Of a stretch of 64,000 bases of DNA, positions 51,101-61,220 are shown piece by piece. The position numbers and the translations under genes are program-made. Numbering within the stretch: position 1 is the first letter of the stretch; every line of letters begins with the position of its first letter. Below the pieces are notes generated by a model that was not told where the DNA came from, did not search any database, and saw nothing but the letters and a program-made list of their open reading frames with translations. The stretch is taken from contig CM026562.1 of assembly GCA_015143295.1 (NCBI GenBank), positions 6,052,639 to 6,116,638 on the forward strand. Reading direction: 5' to 3'. Origin of the DNA: Tetracentron sinense (taxonomy: Eukaryota; Streptophyta; Magnoliopsida; Trochodendrales; Trochodendraceae).

Positions 51101-53349
51101 GCATCTGAAGGCTTTTCTCATATTGCATTTTCCATTCAACTTGTCCCTGATTCATTTTATTAGGCTCTGAATGGTAAGCTGTTGAAAACCAAAGATAAAA
51201 ATACAAGGAGGGACATCAGGAAGGAGCTCAGGGCTCTTTCCAAGGAAGAGCGGAAAAGGCAGCAGCTAGCTGTCACTGATGTAATAAAAAATGCAGATGT
51301 GGTATTGACAACTTTGACTGGTGCATTATCTCACAAGCTCGAGAACACTACATTCGATTTGGTGATAATTGACGAAGCTGCTCAGGCTCTTGAGGTAGCA
51401 TGCTGGATAGCTTTGCTAAAGGTATGCTGTGACATTTATGCCTTATCCCAAATACTTGGGTCGAAACACGAATCCTTTTCCACTACTCCATTCTATTGAA
51501 AGACTTGATATATATATTACTACTTAAAAGAGGGATATTCCCACATGGTAGTGCATGTTAACTCATAATGTACATGCATGCACTGTTTCAGGGTTCAAGA
51601 TGTATACTTGCAGGAGACCATCTTCAGCTTCCTCCAACAATCCAGAGCGTTGAAGCTGAGAGGAAAGGCTTAGGAAGAACCCTCTTTGAACGGCTTGCAG
51701 GCTTGTACGGAGATGAAGTCGTGTCTATGCTCACTGTCCAGTACCGCATGCATGAGCTTATTATGAATTGGTCATCTAAAGAGCTCTACGATAGTAAGGT
51801 GCTCACGACATGTATAGATGTTGGCTCATGAATAAATGCTATGCTTTATATCATGAATGATTAATTTCCCATTTTAAAGACTACCATAGTGTGCGACGTT
51901 GATTTTATGTGCTTGATACTGCACATTCTCTTTCTTAAGGTCAAAGCCCATGCAAGTGTTGCTGCGCATATGCTTTATGATCTTGAGGATGTAAAGAAGT
52001 CATCTTCAACAGAACCAACCCTTCTTCTCGTAGACATAGCTGGGTATGTAGTTTATTGGTGATTTATATAACAATCTGGTTGCCTCACTGGCTTGGTTGT
52101 TCTCTGATTTTGTTCCTACAGATATTGTGGAGATATGTTAAAGAACTCTTCTTGTACTTGCTCTCAACTTCTCGATTTCAGGTGTGACATGGAAGAGAAG
52201 AAGGATGAAGAAGAAAGTACGATGAATGAGGGTGAGGCTGACGTTGCCATAGCTCATGCAAAGAGACTTGTTCAGAGTGGGGTTCGGTCATGTGATATTG
52301 GAATTATCACCCCTTATGCTGCACAGGTTTAATAAATGCCCTTGCTTAGTTTACATTAAGCAGTCCTACATATAGTGATGATAAAAGAAGAGAGCTTTCA
52401 CAGTTTAGAAAAAACTATTCAGTAGATATGCAATTGGAAAGAATGAAGGAAGCCACTAGATTATTCAACTCAGATATATAACAGCACCATACCATTTTTG
52501 TTTCTTTCCTTTTCGTGAAATGCCAAGTGTTGTAAATAGGAAAAACTAAAGAGGAAAAGCAATTGTGCAACATTTTGTTGAATTGTGCATAGTTGTGTTT
52601 TAGGTTGTCTTACTGAAGATGATGAGAAGCAAAGAGGACAAACTAAAGGAAACAGAGATCTCTACAGTTGATGGCTTTCAAGGTCGGGAGAAAGAAGCCA
52701 TTATTATTTCCATGGTCCGATCAAACTCGAAGAAAGAGGTAACCAAGTTCTCCGATATTTTCAGAAAGTCCCAAATAATTCTCGAATTTTCGTCACGGCA
52801 CGACTTTTTAAAAAAGTCACGAAGTTTGCGAATTATTCATTGAATTTTAAAAATACCCGATAAATATTTAATATATAAAATATATATTTTTTATATTTTT
52901 CATAATTAATAATCATCTTATTTATTATTATTAATATCTAGCTTGACATTTTCCCTGTTTTCCCCAAATTTTACGATTTTTGGCCGATTTTTCCGAATTT
53001 TTCCGTAGCCAAATAATTGCCAAACTCTGACTTTCTGACTATGATCCCTAGCATCTACAGTATTAGTATAGAAGTCTTTGCATTTAGTTTGTCAAAATCT
53101 TGATTGTTGTTTGAACTTGGAAGTAAAAATAGCGTAGGACTGTGTTGCATTTTATATCAGTTGATTTTCCAGGTAGGGTTTCTAAGTGATCGCAGGCGAA
53201 TGAATGTGGCTGTGACACGTGCAAGGAGACAGTGTTGTCTTGTCTGTGACACTGAGACAGTGACTAGTGATGGGTTTTTGAAGAGATTGATTGAGTTTTT
53301 TGAGGAGCATGGTGAGTATCTGAGTGCTTCAGAGTATACAAATGAATAA
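38817..53349 (+). CDS. SMUBP-2/IGHMBP2-like helicase (SF1B, UPF1-like), 15 exons
   Basis: ATP-dependent 5'-3' helicase of the UPF1-like group, acting on RNA or DNA. Exons: 38817-38906, 39288-39392, 39502-39570, 40208-40297, 40722-40805, 41072-41236, 42655-42842, 47230-47302, 48635-48688, 51164-51421, 51592-51798, 51940-52043, 52182-52326, 52604-52738, 53173-53349. All phases fit and give 647 codons. An N-terminal 1B/stalk region ([26 protein letters not shown]) is followed by Walker [11 protein letters not shown] at 219-228, Walker B DEAA at 376-379, GDHLQLPP at 400-407, QYRMHE, DGFQGRE at 567-573 and NVAVTRAR at 600-607. It ends soon after motif VI, without the R3H and AN1 zinc-finger domains of animal IGHMBP2. 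All helicase residues are intact. Introns 4, 7 and 8 carry MITEs and a SINE. Confidence 0.95.
40404..40692. mobile_element. hAT-type MITE, 289 bp, TSD cttgtgac
   Basis: Perfect 14-bp terminal inverted repeats (caggggcggagcca and tggctccgcccctg) with identical 8-bp flanks cttgtgac at 40396-40403 and 40693-40700. A G-rich/C-rich inner part gives further inverted symmetry. It sits in helicase intron 4 and ends 29 bp before the acceptor of exon 5 (AG at 40720-40721), so the branch-point region was either rebuilt or partly supplied by the insertion. Confidence 0.95.
41387..41420. repeat. (att)n microsatellite in helicase intron 6
   Basis: About nine att units followed by attt repeats. Intron 6 (41237-42654) shows nothing else I can name besides a (ca)n stretch near 42508-42538. 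Confidence 0.95.
43740..45760 (-). mobile_element. hAT-type transposase tail, split by other repeats
   Basis: The minus strand near 45700-45530 encodes a Tyr/Gly/His-rich tail ([20 protein letters not shown]) like the C-terminal part of DUF659-type hAT transposases, and another piece near 43990-43760. Between them lies about 1.5 kb of foreign repeats, including a segment with inverted ends (ttttaataactgaaccgg at 44613 and ccggttttaataatactg at 45435). Located in helicase intron 7. No catalytic region remains. Confidence 0.45.
45797..46138. mobile_element. Harbinger/Tourist-type MITE, 342 bp, TSD taa
   Basis: Ends gagcatttccaacgca and tgcgttggagatgctc are inverted repeats with a single difference in their outer 15 bp, and taa flanks both sides (45794-45796, 46139-46141). 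The gagcatctccaac end and a three-base taa duplication are typical of PIF/Harbinger MITEs in plants. It is in helicase intron 7 and is non-coding. Confidence 0.82.
46392..46554 (-). mobile_element. tRNA-derived SINE with TSD
   Basis: Read on the minus strand the element starts like a tRNA gene (tcataatggtagtgtatccc, box A) and has ggttcattccc (box B) about 50 bp on. A T-run next to its left edge (46390-46400) is the A-tail seen from the plus strand. Flanks cctacgaatcgatt (46378-46391) and cctacaaatcgatt (46555-46568) form a 14-bp target duplication with one change. It lies in helicase intron 7. Confidence 0.75.
47663..48362. mobile_element. hAT-like non-autonomous element, 700 bp, TSD cctaactt
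   Basis: Ends taggggtgtattcaagccg and cttgagtgcagcccta are imperfect inverted repeats over about 20 bp. Identical 8-bp flanks cctaactt occur at 47655-47662 and 48363-48370. The body is made of gcttgagcttg words, an AT-rich core and an (at)n run at about 48118-48149. It sits in helicase intron 8. Copies or relics of the same family occur at 1976 and 26187. Confidence 0.9.
49390..51100. repeat. Repeat-rich part of helicase intron 9
   Basis: 49430-49700 and 49960-50150 share ttcgggaataattcggca words in the same order, so they are two copies of one repeat or its two ends. Between them is a (gagg)n run at about 49731-49752. Blocks of gcctca/gaggc repeats at 50350-50450 and 51020-51095 match the family at 15750. 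No exon was found between 48689 and 51163. Confidence 0.55.
52122..52181 (+). other. In-frame optional 60-nt segment before helicase exon 13
   Basis: The sequence tgttcctacag (AG at 52120-52121) is a strong acceptor 60 nt upstream of the acceptor used by the conserved reading (gatttcag, ending 52181). The 60 nt are open in the same frame and would insert 20 residues ([20 protein letters not shown]-like) right after LLLVDIAG. The shorter form gives the family-typical [15 protein letters not shown], so I take that as the main product. Confidence 0.55.
52741..53060. repeat. AT-rich repeat in helicase intron 14
   Basis: Contains ttttcagaaagtcccaaata near the left and ttttccgaatttttccgt near the right, with words shared with the 49430 repeat in the opposite sense (attattcattgaatttt, ccgaatttttcc). 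It begins a few bases after the donor of exon 14. Class unknown. Confidence 0.4.
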
Positions 53350-54295
53350 ACCAGGTCAAAACCATTAACTGAAGTTAGAGTACCAAATAGTCTTAACCGC
53401 CAGTGAAGGTGGCTCTGTGCTTCTCCATCAACCTGATCAATGAAATGCTCCGCAAATTGGGCCCTTTTTCTCATCATGGAAGTATGGGATGCTATTTAAC
53501 TGGGTGAGCCAGTCAAGCTTGACTTGGCTAGAGCACATAGGAAGATGTAAGGTGATGTTTGAATATCTGAAGGTGGCCTAGGAAGAAAGAAAATGGGGGG
53601 AAAGATGGCTAAAAAGCAAAGATGCAGTGGTAACCTCATTGATGGGGAATTATTTCAAGTGTAATGGGAAATCCTTTCTTAGAATGTGTCACGAAACAAT
53701 GAAATGTGATCCATGGTATATGCACTCTTCTTATATTTTCTATCAGGGTTTTGAGCTTCGATCTTTTCAGTACAAAATTTTAGCATTGATGAATGTTGCT
53801 TACGAATCTCACTGTTTAGTGCTGGTGTTTTATGCACGCGCAGATCTGAAAATTGGATTAGCTGCAGCCTGAATTTCTCATCTGTTTAATGCACTTTACC
53901 TTTTGATTTTGATTGCTGCCATATTTTCTTGGAGTACTTGACCATCCAATTGAATGCATTTGATTGAATTGTTAGGATTGATCTGACTAACATGATTTTT
54001 GGCTACCTCTCAAACAAGGATCACCTCACATTGTAAGTAGAAATTTCACTGTTTGGCTTTGGAGAAATGCTTCTCATCAATCTCTAACCTAAAACAAACA
54101 AGTGATTAAAAAAAAAAAAACTAAATTATCTAAAAGAATTTTTCTGGCAACTCAAACCATTCTTACTCTTACATGAAACCTTATATTGGCACAAAACACA
54201 GATAATCTCACCAACTCAAGTCCTCTGTCAGAAATAGCTGATACTTTAGAGAGATCCCACGTAGAAGCAGGGAATCCCAAAAGTAGAAGAAATTA
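53350..54295. other. 3' flank of the helicase gene, no gene seen
   Basis: Probably holds the 3' untranslated region. The open frame at 53627-53872 resembles no known family. An A12 run lies near 54109. Confidence 0.5.
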
Positions 54296-54377
54296 AGGGC
54301 CCGTTTGGCATCACTTCCAAGGAACAATTACCTATTCCCTAGGAATTGTTCCTTGGAAGTGATGCCAAATGGGCCCT
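54296..54377. repeat. Near-perfect 34-bp hairpin with 14-nt loop
   Basis: Left arm 54296-54329 and right arm 54344-54377 are inverted complements with a single mismatch. The outer ends read agggcccgtttggca and tgccaaatgggccct, the usual terminal repeats of a known style of plant MITE. Here the element is reduced to little more than its two ends, so it may be a minimal fold-back element. Transcribed, it would form a long stem. Confidence 0.9.
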
Positions 54378-54609
54378 AAACCTCTATAAACACTACAATT
54401 AAACTATCTTTGCCTCAAACAGAAAAAAATTATTGTATGGGTCTGTTCAACTGGCAAAAGACAAATAGATGTCCTACTAACATAGAGCTATGTGACTTGA
54501 ACTAACTTCAACACCAACCAACTCATACCCTTTTGAAGTGAGCTAACTAGCTTTCTTAATTGAATAAAACTCCAGTGATTCTAAATCCTACTTTTGCCAA
54601 AATTAGAGG

Positions 54610-54660
54610 AGACTTTTAGAAATCTCAAATAGAAGTGTGTATGGAAAGTCAGCTCCTCAT
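54610..54660. repeat. Direct repeat flanking the copia fragment, left copy
   Basis: Matches 56039-56085 over about 47 bases apart from two substitutions and a 4-base indel (landmarks agaaatctcaaata and atggaaagtcagctcctcat). The right copy overlaps the last codons and stop of the DREB2 pseudogene, so this left copy is a duplicate of that gene end. Confidence 0.88.
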
Positions 54661-56038
54661 ATAGTGGAAACAGGAGAACTTTTATTAAAAAGCAAAGCCG
54701 TGAATTTTGCAAGTTTGCAGCCCCACTATAATCAGAAATATCATGTTAAAGACCCTAAGAACTTCAAACGAGAGCTAGAAACATGACCAAAATGAGAATG
54801 CCATAAATAAAAACTAGAAGATTTAGGACCCAAACAAAACGAAGACAAATCAATAGAAGAAGCAGCAACAACAGGAACAAGTAATGTCTCCAGCTCATAT
54901 AGCCCCCCAACTCTACGGCCTGTCCCAATCAACTTCTTGGTCAGAGGATCCTGCACAACACAACCAGAGGAAGAGAAGTAAACAAGATAACCAAGATCAC
55001 AAATCTGACTAACTGAAAGCAAATTCAAAGACAATTGTGGAAGATAATAAACATTAGAAAGAGACAAAGAGGGAAAGAGACAAAGAGGGAGTTAGAACAG
55101 ACCCAACACCCACTAATGAAATGGAAACAGTAATAGGAGAAGGAGAAGGAGAAGTAGACACAAGTAAAGAATGATCATTAGTCATATGATGTGTAGCACC
55201 TGAATCAATCACCCAAGTAGAGCGAGGAATACCTACGGGAGAGGATGAGAACAAATCTATATGAGAGGAAATAGAAAGGGCATTCGACTGAGGCTGAGAG
55301 AAGAGCTTTTGCAACTTCTCTACAATAGAAATAATAGACGATGAGACCTAATCATCCACAGAAGATGTACCAGCGGTTGTGTGTCTATCCCAACTCTTCT
55401 TTCAAGGTTGTTGTGGTCCAGTGTTCGGCTTAATTTAGGACACTGAGTCTTCCAATGACCCTTATGATGACAAAAACTACACTCATCAATAGCCATTCTA
55501 GTACGTTGCTTGCTCTGGGTAGTAGACTGGGACTTGGGAGGAATAGCAAGAACTGTCTAAGTAGGTAACAGAAGAACCTCTTTTCCCGAAGCAGCCTTAA
55601 AACGAATTTCTTCAGCCAACAACTCACTCACAATAGAATCAACATAGGGAAGGGGATTGTGGTGAAGAATGGTTCCATGAAGTCCCTCAAAGTCATTTCG
55701 AAGGGCCATCAAAAACTGTACCAACCTTTGCTATCCTCTATAAGTGCAATACAAGGCAAAAGAACTAAGGCCTGTAGGTTCTATAAAGGCTAATTGATCC
55801 CAGAGACCAATCATAATAGAATGAAATTCTTGGATACATCTATCTTCCTGTGTAGTAGTCCGGATGTCGTATTCCAATTGATATCTCTTGGAAAAATTGG
55901 ACTGAACATACAACTTGGATAAGTAATCCCAAATTTCCTTAGTAGTCAAAAACGTAGCTAAGTGAACCCCAATGGATTGATCAACAAAATTATTAATCCA
56001 AGGGATAATTAAATCAAATATGCCTTTATAAATCCCCT
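54661..56038 (-). mobile_element. Copia gag/protease/pre-integrase fragment without LTRs
   Basis: On the minus strand, in order: Gag of the UBN2 type (IWDYLSKLYVQSNFSKRYQL, 55930-55870), a zinc-knuckle-like region around 55470-55500, the protease active site STWVIDSGATHHMT (near 55220), and the GAG-pre-integrase block LPQLSLNLLSVSQICDLGY (55040-54980) ending RLKFLGSLT at 54741. It has several frameshifts. LTRs, integrase core and reverse transcriptase are missing. It lies exactly between the two long direct repeats. Confidence 0.78.
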
Positions 56039-56085
56039 AGACTTTCAGAAATCTCAAATACAAGTATGGAAAGTCAGCTCCTCAT
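56039..56085. repeat. Direct repeat flanking the copia fragment, right copy
   Basis: Original copy of the duplicated segment; on the minus strand it contains EELTFHTCI and the stop codon of the DREB2 pseudogene plus a few bases of 3' flank. See 54610-54660. Confidence 0.88.
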
Positions 56086-56885
56086 AAATATTATAGCCCT
56101 GCAAGCTACTGGCATGTATTCTCTGATGATCCTCTAATCCATGCATCTCCACCAGTGCATCCCAATTGAAAGCCTGCTCTGCGAAGGCTGCTAGCTCGCT
56201 ATCATCCGGTGAAGATTGTGGGAATGGAAAATTTTCGGTGGTGTTGCCCCATTCCGACTGGCTATCTTTTTCCAATATACCCAATTGCTGAAGAATTTCA
56301 TGTTGATCATTCTGAGGCTTCTCTTCGCGATCTCCCAACAGCTTTTCTGTCAAAAACTCCACATCTTACTCCTTAATTACTAATTTTTCTAGGTAGTTTT
56401 GGTGACATCTGATCCGAAGCTCAGATTTGGAATCATAGGAAGATGAAGAAGATTGATCGAGAGTACCATTTTTCTTAAGTTTTTGGATTCTTTGAAGAAT
56501 AACATGAACATTGGGTTGGGAATTTAAATTTAGCAATCCACATGAAGGAAACAAGAAAATAAAGTTCTTTGAAGGAAACCATTTAAACTTCTGCAATTTG
56601 TTTGGAGAGACGAAATTTGATTGTAAGAGTAGTAGATTAAGATAAGTGTCGGTTCTGTATAACCTCCTTTCAGCTTCGTAGGCCATAGCAGCTTCTTCTG
56701 CAGTGGCAAAAGAACCCAACCAGAGTCTAGTCCTCTTCTTGGGCTCTCTGATCTCTGCAACCCATTTACCCCAAGCTCTTTGTCCAACACCCCAATATTT
56801 GCACGATGCATTTTGAAGGCCACCTTTGCCACTTGTGGGGTCCTTTCTTCCATGGCTTCAGTGAAGTTTTCCTGCAACTTTCCAT
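56054..56885 (-). pseudogene. DREB2-type AP2/ERF transcription factor pseudogene
   Basis: DREB2 factors bind DRE/CRT promoter elements in drought and heat responses. The minus strand starts [16 protein letters not shown]; an extra C in a run of four (near 56840) shifts the frame, after which it reads [20 protein letters not shown] and [20 protein letters not shown], then [18 protein letters not shown]. This is a nearly complete AP2 domain with the DNA-contacting WVAEIR and LWLG kept, but RGV changed to WGV and one residue lost in the AYDEAARRLYG helix. A TAA after LEKLVIKE (near 56366) interrupts the acidic tail, which then goes on in the same frame (DVEFLTEKLLG ... SSPDDSELAAFAEQAFNWD) to 56054. 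Two lesions and the nearby copia capture indicate a dead gene. Confidence 0.82.
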
Positions 56886-57164
56886 GTTGGCTTCGGATGA
56901 GAAGTTCAGAGGGAAAAGTGTTGGTGGAATGAGCACTGCAATTATACAATTAAGGGTGCGGGATATGTAGTAAGAATGCATTTTGGTGTAAATGTTTTCA
57001 TGCTAGAAAAAGTTTTGAAGCTGTTAGGCTTGGCTTCAGGTTGGTCAACTGGGGGAGGAGTAGATGGCATATATTCGGGCGACGAGGCCCCACCGGAAGA
57101 TGGCATATATTCGACTGACGGAGTCCTGCAGGTGGAAGCATTTCTTCAGAAGAAGGGCAATCTT
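56886..57164. other. Upstream flank of the DREB2 pseudogene
   Basis: No gene seen. A 16-bp word gatggcatatattcg occurs twice (57062 and 57099), with ggagtcctgc also repeated at 57121 and 57172. Confidence 0.5.
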
Positions 57165-59930
57165 TCAACAATGGAGTCCTGCCAACAGAGGGAGTAGCAT
57201 CAAAGCTGCCTCCATCTCTGTTAGGTGATCAACCCTATCTTCGTTAGAACCTGCGTCTTCAACAAAGATTTTCGGAGTCTCAGGGACAACACCCTGTGGT
57301 TCCGCTTCAGGCTCAACTGATATCTCAGCCTCAACTTGAGAGATAACACCCTCTGGCTCTTGCACCGTTTTAGGATCAGTTGACACTTCAGGCTTAGTTG
57401 GTTTATCCGCCTTAGCCTCAGGAACAACACCCTCTGGTTCGACTGGTGTCTCTTCCCCTGCTTCAAGCTCTTTAAGAACTTCATCAACATGGTTGACACT
57501 CCCCATATCGGCTGTGACCTCCACCTCTTCCTTAGCTCTTGTAAATACAAGACTAGTCTCAATCGGTGTAGTTTTTGAAACAGTTTCAGTAGGCCCATGG
57601 GCTCATTAATAGTTGCTGACCCAGATGACTGCCCGACATCTAGGGTTGTCAATAGATCAAATCTAGATCCAGATCTGATCCGAATCTGATCTGATTAGAC
57701 AGGATCCTAATCCTATTATAGATTTACCGGATCCGATATGAATCCGAGATCTTGACTCCGATTATAATTGGATCGGGTTTGGATCTATAGTGATCCGATC
57801 CGATTATAATTGGATCGGGTTTGGATCTATAGTGATCCGATCCGATTAAAATCTGATCCGATTATATATAACAATAATAATATTTATATAATTTTACAAA
57901 TATACTATAGTATTAATCATAATTTTTTTTATTTTTTATTAAAATGTTAGTTTTTAGATATATTAATGCTAATCGGATCGGATTCGGGTCAGATTCAGAT
58001 CTTGGATTAGTAATCAGATTCAGATTGGTTAATTCATGATCCGACGGACCTCGGATCGGATCTGTCGGATTCTTAATCGGATTGAATATAGATCTAGGCA
58101 GATCCGGTCCAAATCCGATCCGTTTACAGCCCTACTGACATCATGGACAGACTTCTTGGAACGCTTGGTACTAAGAGAAATCATGGCAGCCTCAACCATT
58201 TCAACCTCATGCTATCACTGCTCCTCCGCTTCTTGCTCCTTAGCAAGGCTTCTTGGAAAGCTCCCAAATCCTCATCAGCAAGCTACAAATTTTTGTAGGC
58301 ATCTTGACCAGCGTTAAAGGCCTCAACTGGAGCTCCATCGATCACCGGATGGAAGTTGTCAAGAGCCTCCATAAAATCTGCAGATCGAGCCTCTGCCTCG
58401 GTGGTTGAATCAAAGTCATCTTTGTCCAACAACTCAAAATCGGGTTGAGTGACGTGAGATGGACTCTAAATACTTGCTTTGCATTTAGGACTCAAAATTG
58501 GGATTGGTATATCATTGTCCTAAATCACATCCTGCGTTTGATCGATTTGCTCTTGGGCTAACTCCCTGTTGGTTTTTTGGCGCCGTCTAACCTTCTCGCG
58601 CTTACCACCCTTCTTCTGGGTTGGCGATCGAACTTGCTTTCTCTTATCACCTTTCTTGCGACTACCACCAGTGTTCGTCTTCTGACGCTTTACAGGTGGC
58701 TCGACTTGTGATGGAGTTTTTTTTCTCCTGACAGCACTAGATGCTGATTCGGAGGCATCAACGTTCGCCTTGGTAGCTTGCTCTACCAAGTATTGCTTCA
58801 AGTTAATACTGGTAATTTCCTGTCCTCCCTTCTTTAGATAAGAAGTTGTGCAGTCTATCCACCACGTGGTGAAGCGATAAGAGGGACGATCTTCCCTCTC
58901 CTGAGACGGAATAAAGAATCACGCCCCAGTGTCAAGACGATTGTAGAAACACTATTCTTGTTTCACTCAGCAAAGATCTGTTATAATTCACTCAGTTGTA
59001 TCTGGAAGAGGCGGCTTGGTTTGATCGTATTTGAATTGTCTGGCAAATTGGCTCAGATAATAAGGCTCCACAAAGCATTTCTCTCCAACAAGCCATAATA
59101 ATTTGGTGGAACAAAGACTTTTTTTTTGTCATGTGGCTTAACCGAGAGAAATGAACTCCCTCTTGGGACTATTGTCTACCAAAGTGACATTCCCAGCATG
59201 CTCCAAAGTCCTTTGGAAGGGTCGAGGTTTATAGTAAACATGTTTCGCACCCTCTCCTTCGCCTCATACTTTGTTGGCATTTGATCCGCTATGTGGATCA
59301 AATAGGGAAGATTCTCCTTTCCAGCCATTTCCACCCTCGCGGGTAAGTTCTCAAAAATATTGGCTTATCTAGCCATAAAGACACTGGAACGGCCCCTGAG
59401 CGCCTTCCCAAATATTGGCTTTGTGAAATAGCTCCCAGTTCCCTATACAAATTGGCCATCATTGGGACCAACAGGCAATACCTATTCCTTGTAGCCATCC
59501 TACCTGCCATCATGCACAAAGGTCTCGGGACGGATAACCTCTCCCCTACGAGAGGGCAGCACAAAGCTATAAAGTCAACAAGAAATGAAGGCGGCAAGAT
59601 AACCTTCCCGGCTCACACCATAAGTAGTCCGGGTATCTGAACTCCGGATCTCTTTGTCGGTTGGAGTGGGCTAAGCCTTCTTTGAATATTCACACAACTC
59701 TCCATGGAAGAAATATTTCAGCCACACACTAAAAGATATCCTCCAAAGTTTATCCTTCTTGGCCTTCTTACCAGCCTCAGCCGCCTTAGCCACATTGGTT
59801 GTCTCAATTGCCTCGATTGTTTCTTTTACATCAACCGACTCTCCTTCTTCAATTATCGGCTTGGTCACAGTCCATTTTACATCACTTTTCTTTTACCGAC
59901 ATTTTAGACAGTTTCTTTTTTTGTTAATCT
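57165..59930 (-). mobile_element. Plant-mobile-domain-type transposon ORF, decayed
   Basis: On the minus strand, from 59868: a Lys/Ala-rich start, LWRISFSVWLKYFFHGELCE, then FLVDFIALCCPLVGERLSVP and GRMATRNRYCLLVPMMANLY (59590-59450), typical of transposon-borne plant mobile domain (aminotransferase-like) proteins. It continues into a basic nuclear-localisation-like tract (VKRQKTNTGGSRKKGDKRKQ, 58690-58630). Next comes Ser/Thr code SLSTKRSKKSVHDV, cut by a MITE, and finally a Pro/Glu/Val-rich tail of repeated PEGV units (57500-57230). Several frameshifts and stops. The exact element type (MULE, gypsy-linked or host-derived) is open. Confidence 0.55.
57641..58134. mobile_element. hAT-type MITE, 494 bp, nested in the mobile-domain ORF
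   Basis: Ends tagggttgtcaa and gtttacagcccta are imperfect inverted repeats; the flanks ccgacatc (57633-57640) and ctgacatc (58135-58142) match at 7 of 8 bases. The body repeats gatccgatccgat words, including a 42-bp unit in tandem at about 57757-57842. The surrounding minus-strand frame resumes across it. Confidence 0.82.
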
Positions 59931-60746
59931 TAACCATGGTTAGACTAGTCTGGTAAGCCTGGAAGGACCAAGGATGGTAAAGGGGAGTTTCAGGGACCAA
60001 GTTCAGGCCCCTCGAATGGACCAGGGCTCACTCAAAAGGGGCTTAAGTCTACTGCAAAGGAAAATCCCAGAAATAGCAGTATTGTGTTTACCGCAATTTC
60101 TGGATTTTTCCAGGAAATGATTTTTCCCCCTGGCACTGCACCAGGCTACTTCTAGGAGATCCCTCATAGGCTAAGGGTCCCCCAGAAGGTTAGGGGAATG
60201 ACCTCGTATGTACGTAGCCCAGCTTATTCCCTTGAGAGGGTCCCCTTGCCTATGAGGAGGCAAGGGGACCTTTGTCCTTAAGTTTGCAATACAACAACTG
60301 AATTAAAAAGTCCATTGGAGTAGGACTAGGGGCTCACAATGTTTTACAGAAGAAACGAAGGGGTAGGGGGAGCCCTACCCTGCTGCTGCTACTCCAACAA
60401 CGGTGGTGATAGTGGCCACGGTGGTGGTGCTAATGGAAGAGGGGATCCACAAAGGGGAATGACCTAAGCTTATTCCCTAGGCTTGAACTCGACTCCTGAG
60501 GATGGGTCTGATAGACTACACAGCCTTACTTGGTGGATTTTCGGATTCTCAAGATAGGGAGTTTTAGCATGGCCCTGAAGGTTGGGGGAGACCTCGAATT
60601 TATAGATGGAGGAGTTAGGGATATGGAGGGGATTAGTACAGGGGCAGATGGAGGTCGCAGGAGGGAGTGGGGGCAGCCAAAGACATGCCTGAGCACAGGT
60701 GAGCTCTGATTTTACACAAACTGGGAATGACTGTAATTCCAGTACC
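59931..60746. other. Spacer, no gene seen
   Basis: Relatively GC-rich for this window, with gaggcaaggggacc and ccctaccctgctgctgct words. Possibly the upstream or LTR part of the mobile-domain element. No open frame with a known domain. Confidence 0.4.
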
Positions 60747-61220
60747 GTCATTCCCTCTGGAGGCTAAAACTTAATGGCGGTAATTTGATTACCGTCATTC
60801 TAGAAATTTTTCAGAAATGGGTCTGGGCAGGCTTAAATGTTCATGCATGCAGTACAATCTTGTGGGCCTTGTACGGGCCAGGGTAGTTTGTCTACGGGTT
60901 TTAGGCCCTAGGGGCCTTGGGTAAATGTCGCATGGGCCTTGGGCCCATGCCCTAGGTTTGTAGGGCTAGGTCATTCCCTCTGAAGGCTAAAACTTAATGG
61001 CGATAATTGGATTACTATCATTCTAGAAATTTTCTAGAAATGGGTCTGGGCATGCTTAAATGTTCATGCATGCGGTACAATCTTTACTGCAAAGGGCTTG
61101 CCTATGGTTTGTGGGCCTTGTACGGGCCCAAGTTGCTTTTTCTACGGGTTTTAGGCCTTAGGGGCCTTGGGTAAGTGTTGCATGGGCCTTGGGCCCATGC
61201 CCTAGGTTTGTAGGGCTAGG
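60747..61220. repeat. Tandem duplication, units of 223 and 251 bp
   Basis: Unit 1 (60747-60969) and unit 2 (60970-61220) share gtcattccctctg, aaatgttcatgcatgc, tctacgggttttaggcc and ttgggcccatgccctagg in the same order. Unit 2 has an extra stretch of about 27 bases (actgcaaagggcttgcc...). Confidence 0.92.

Noticed and set aside
53157-53477. Minus-strand ORF over the helicase 3' end
   Set aside because: Antisense shadow of exon 15 with motif VI.
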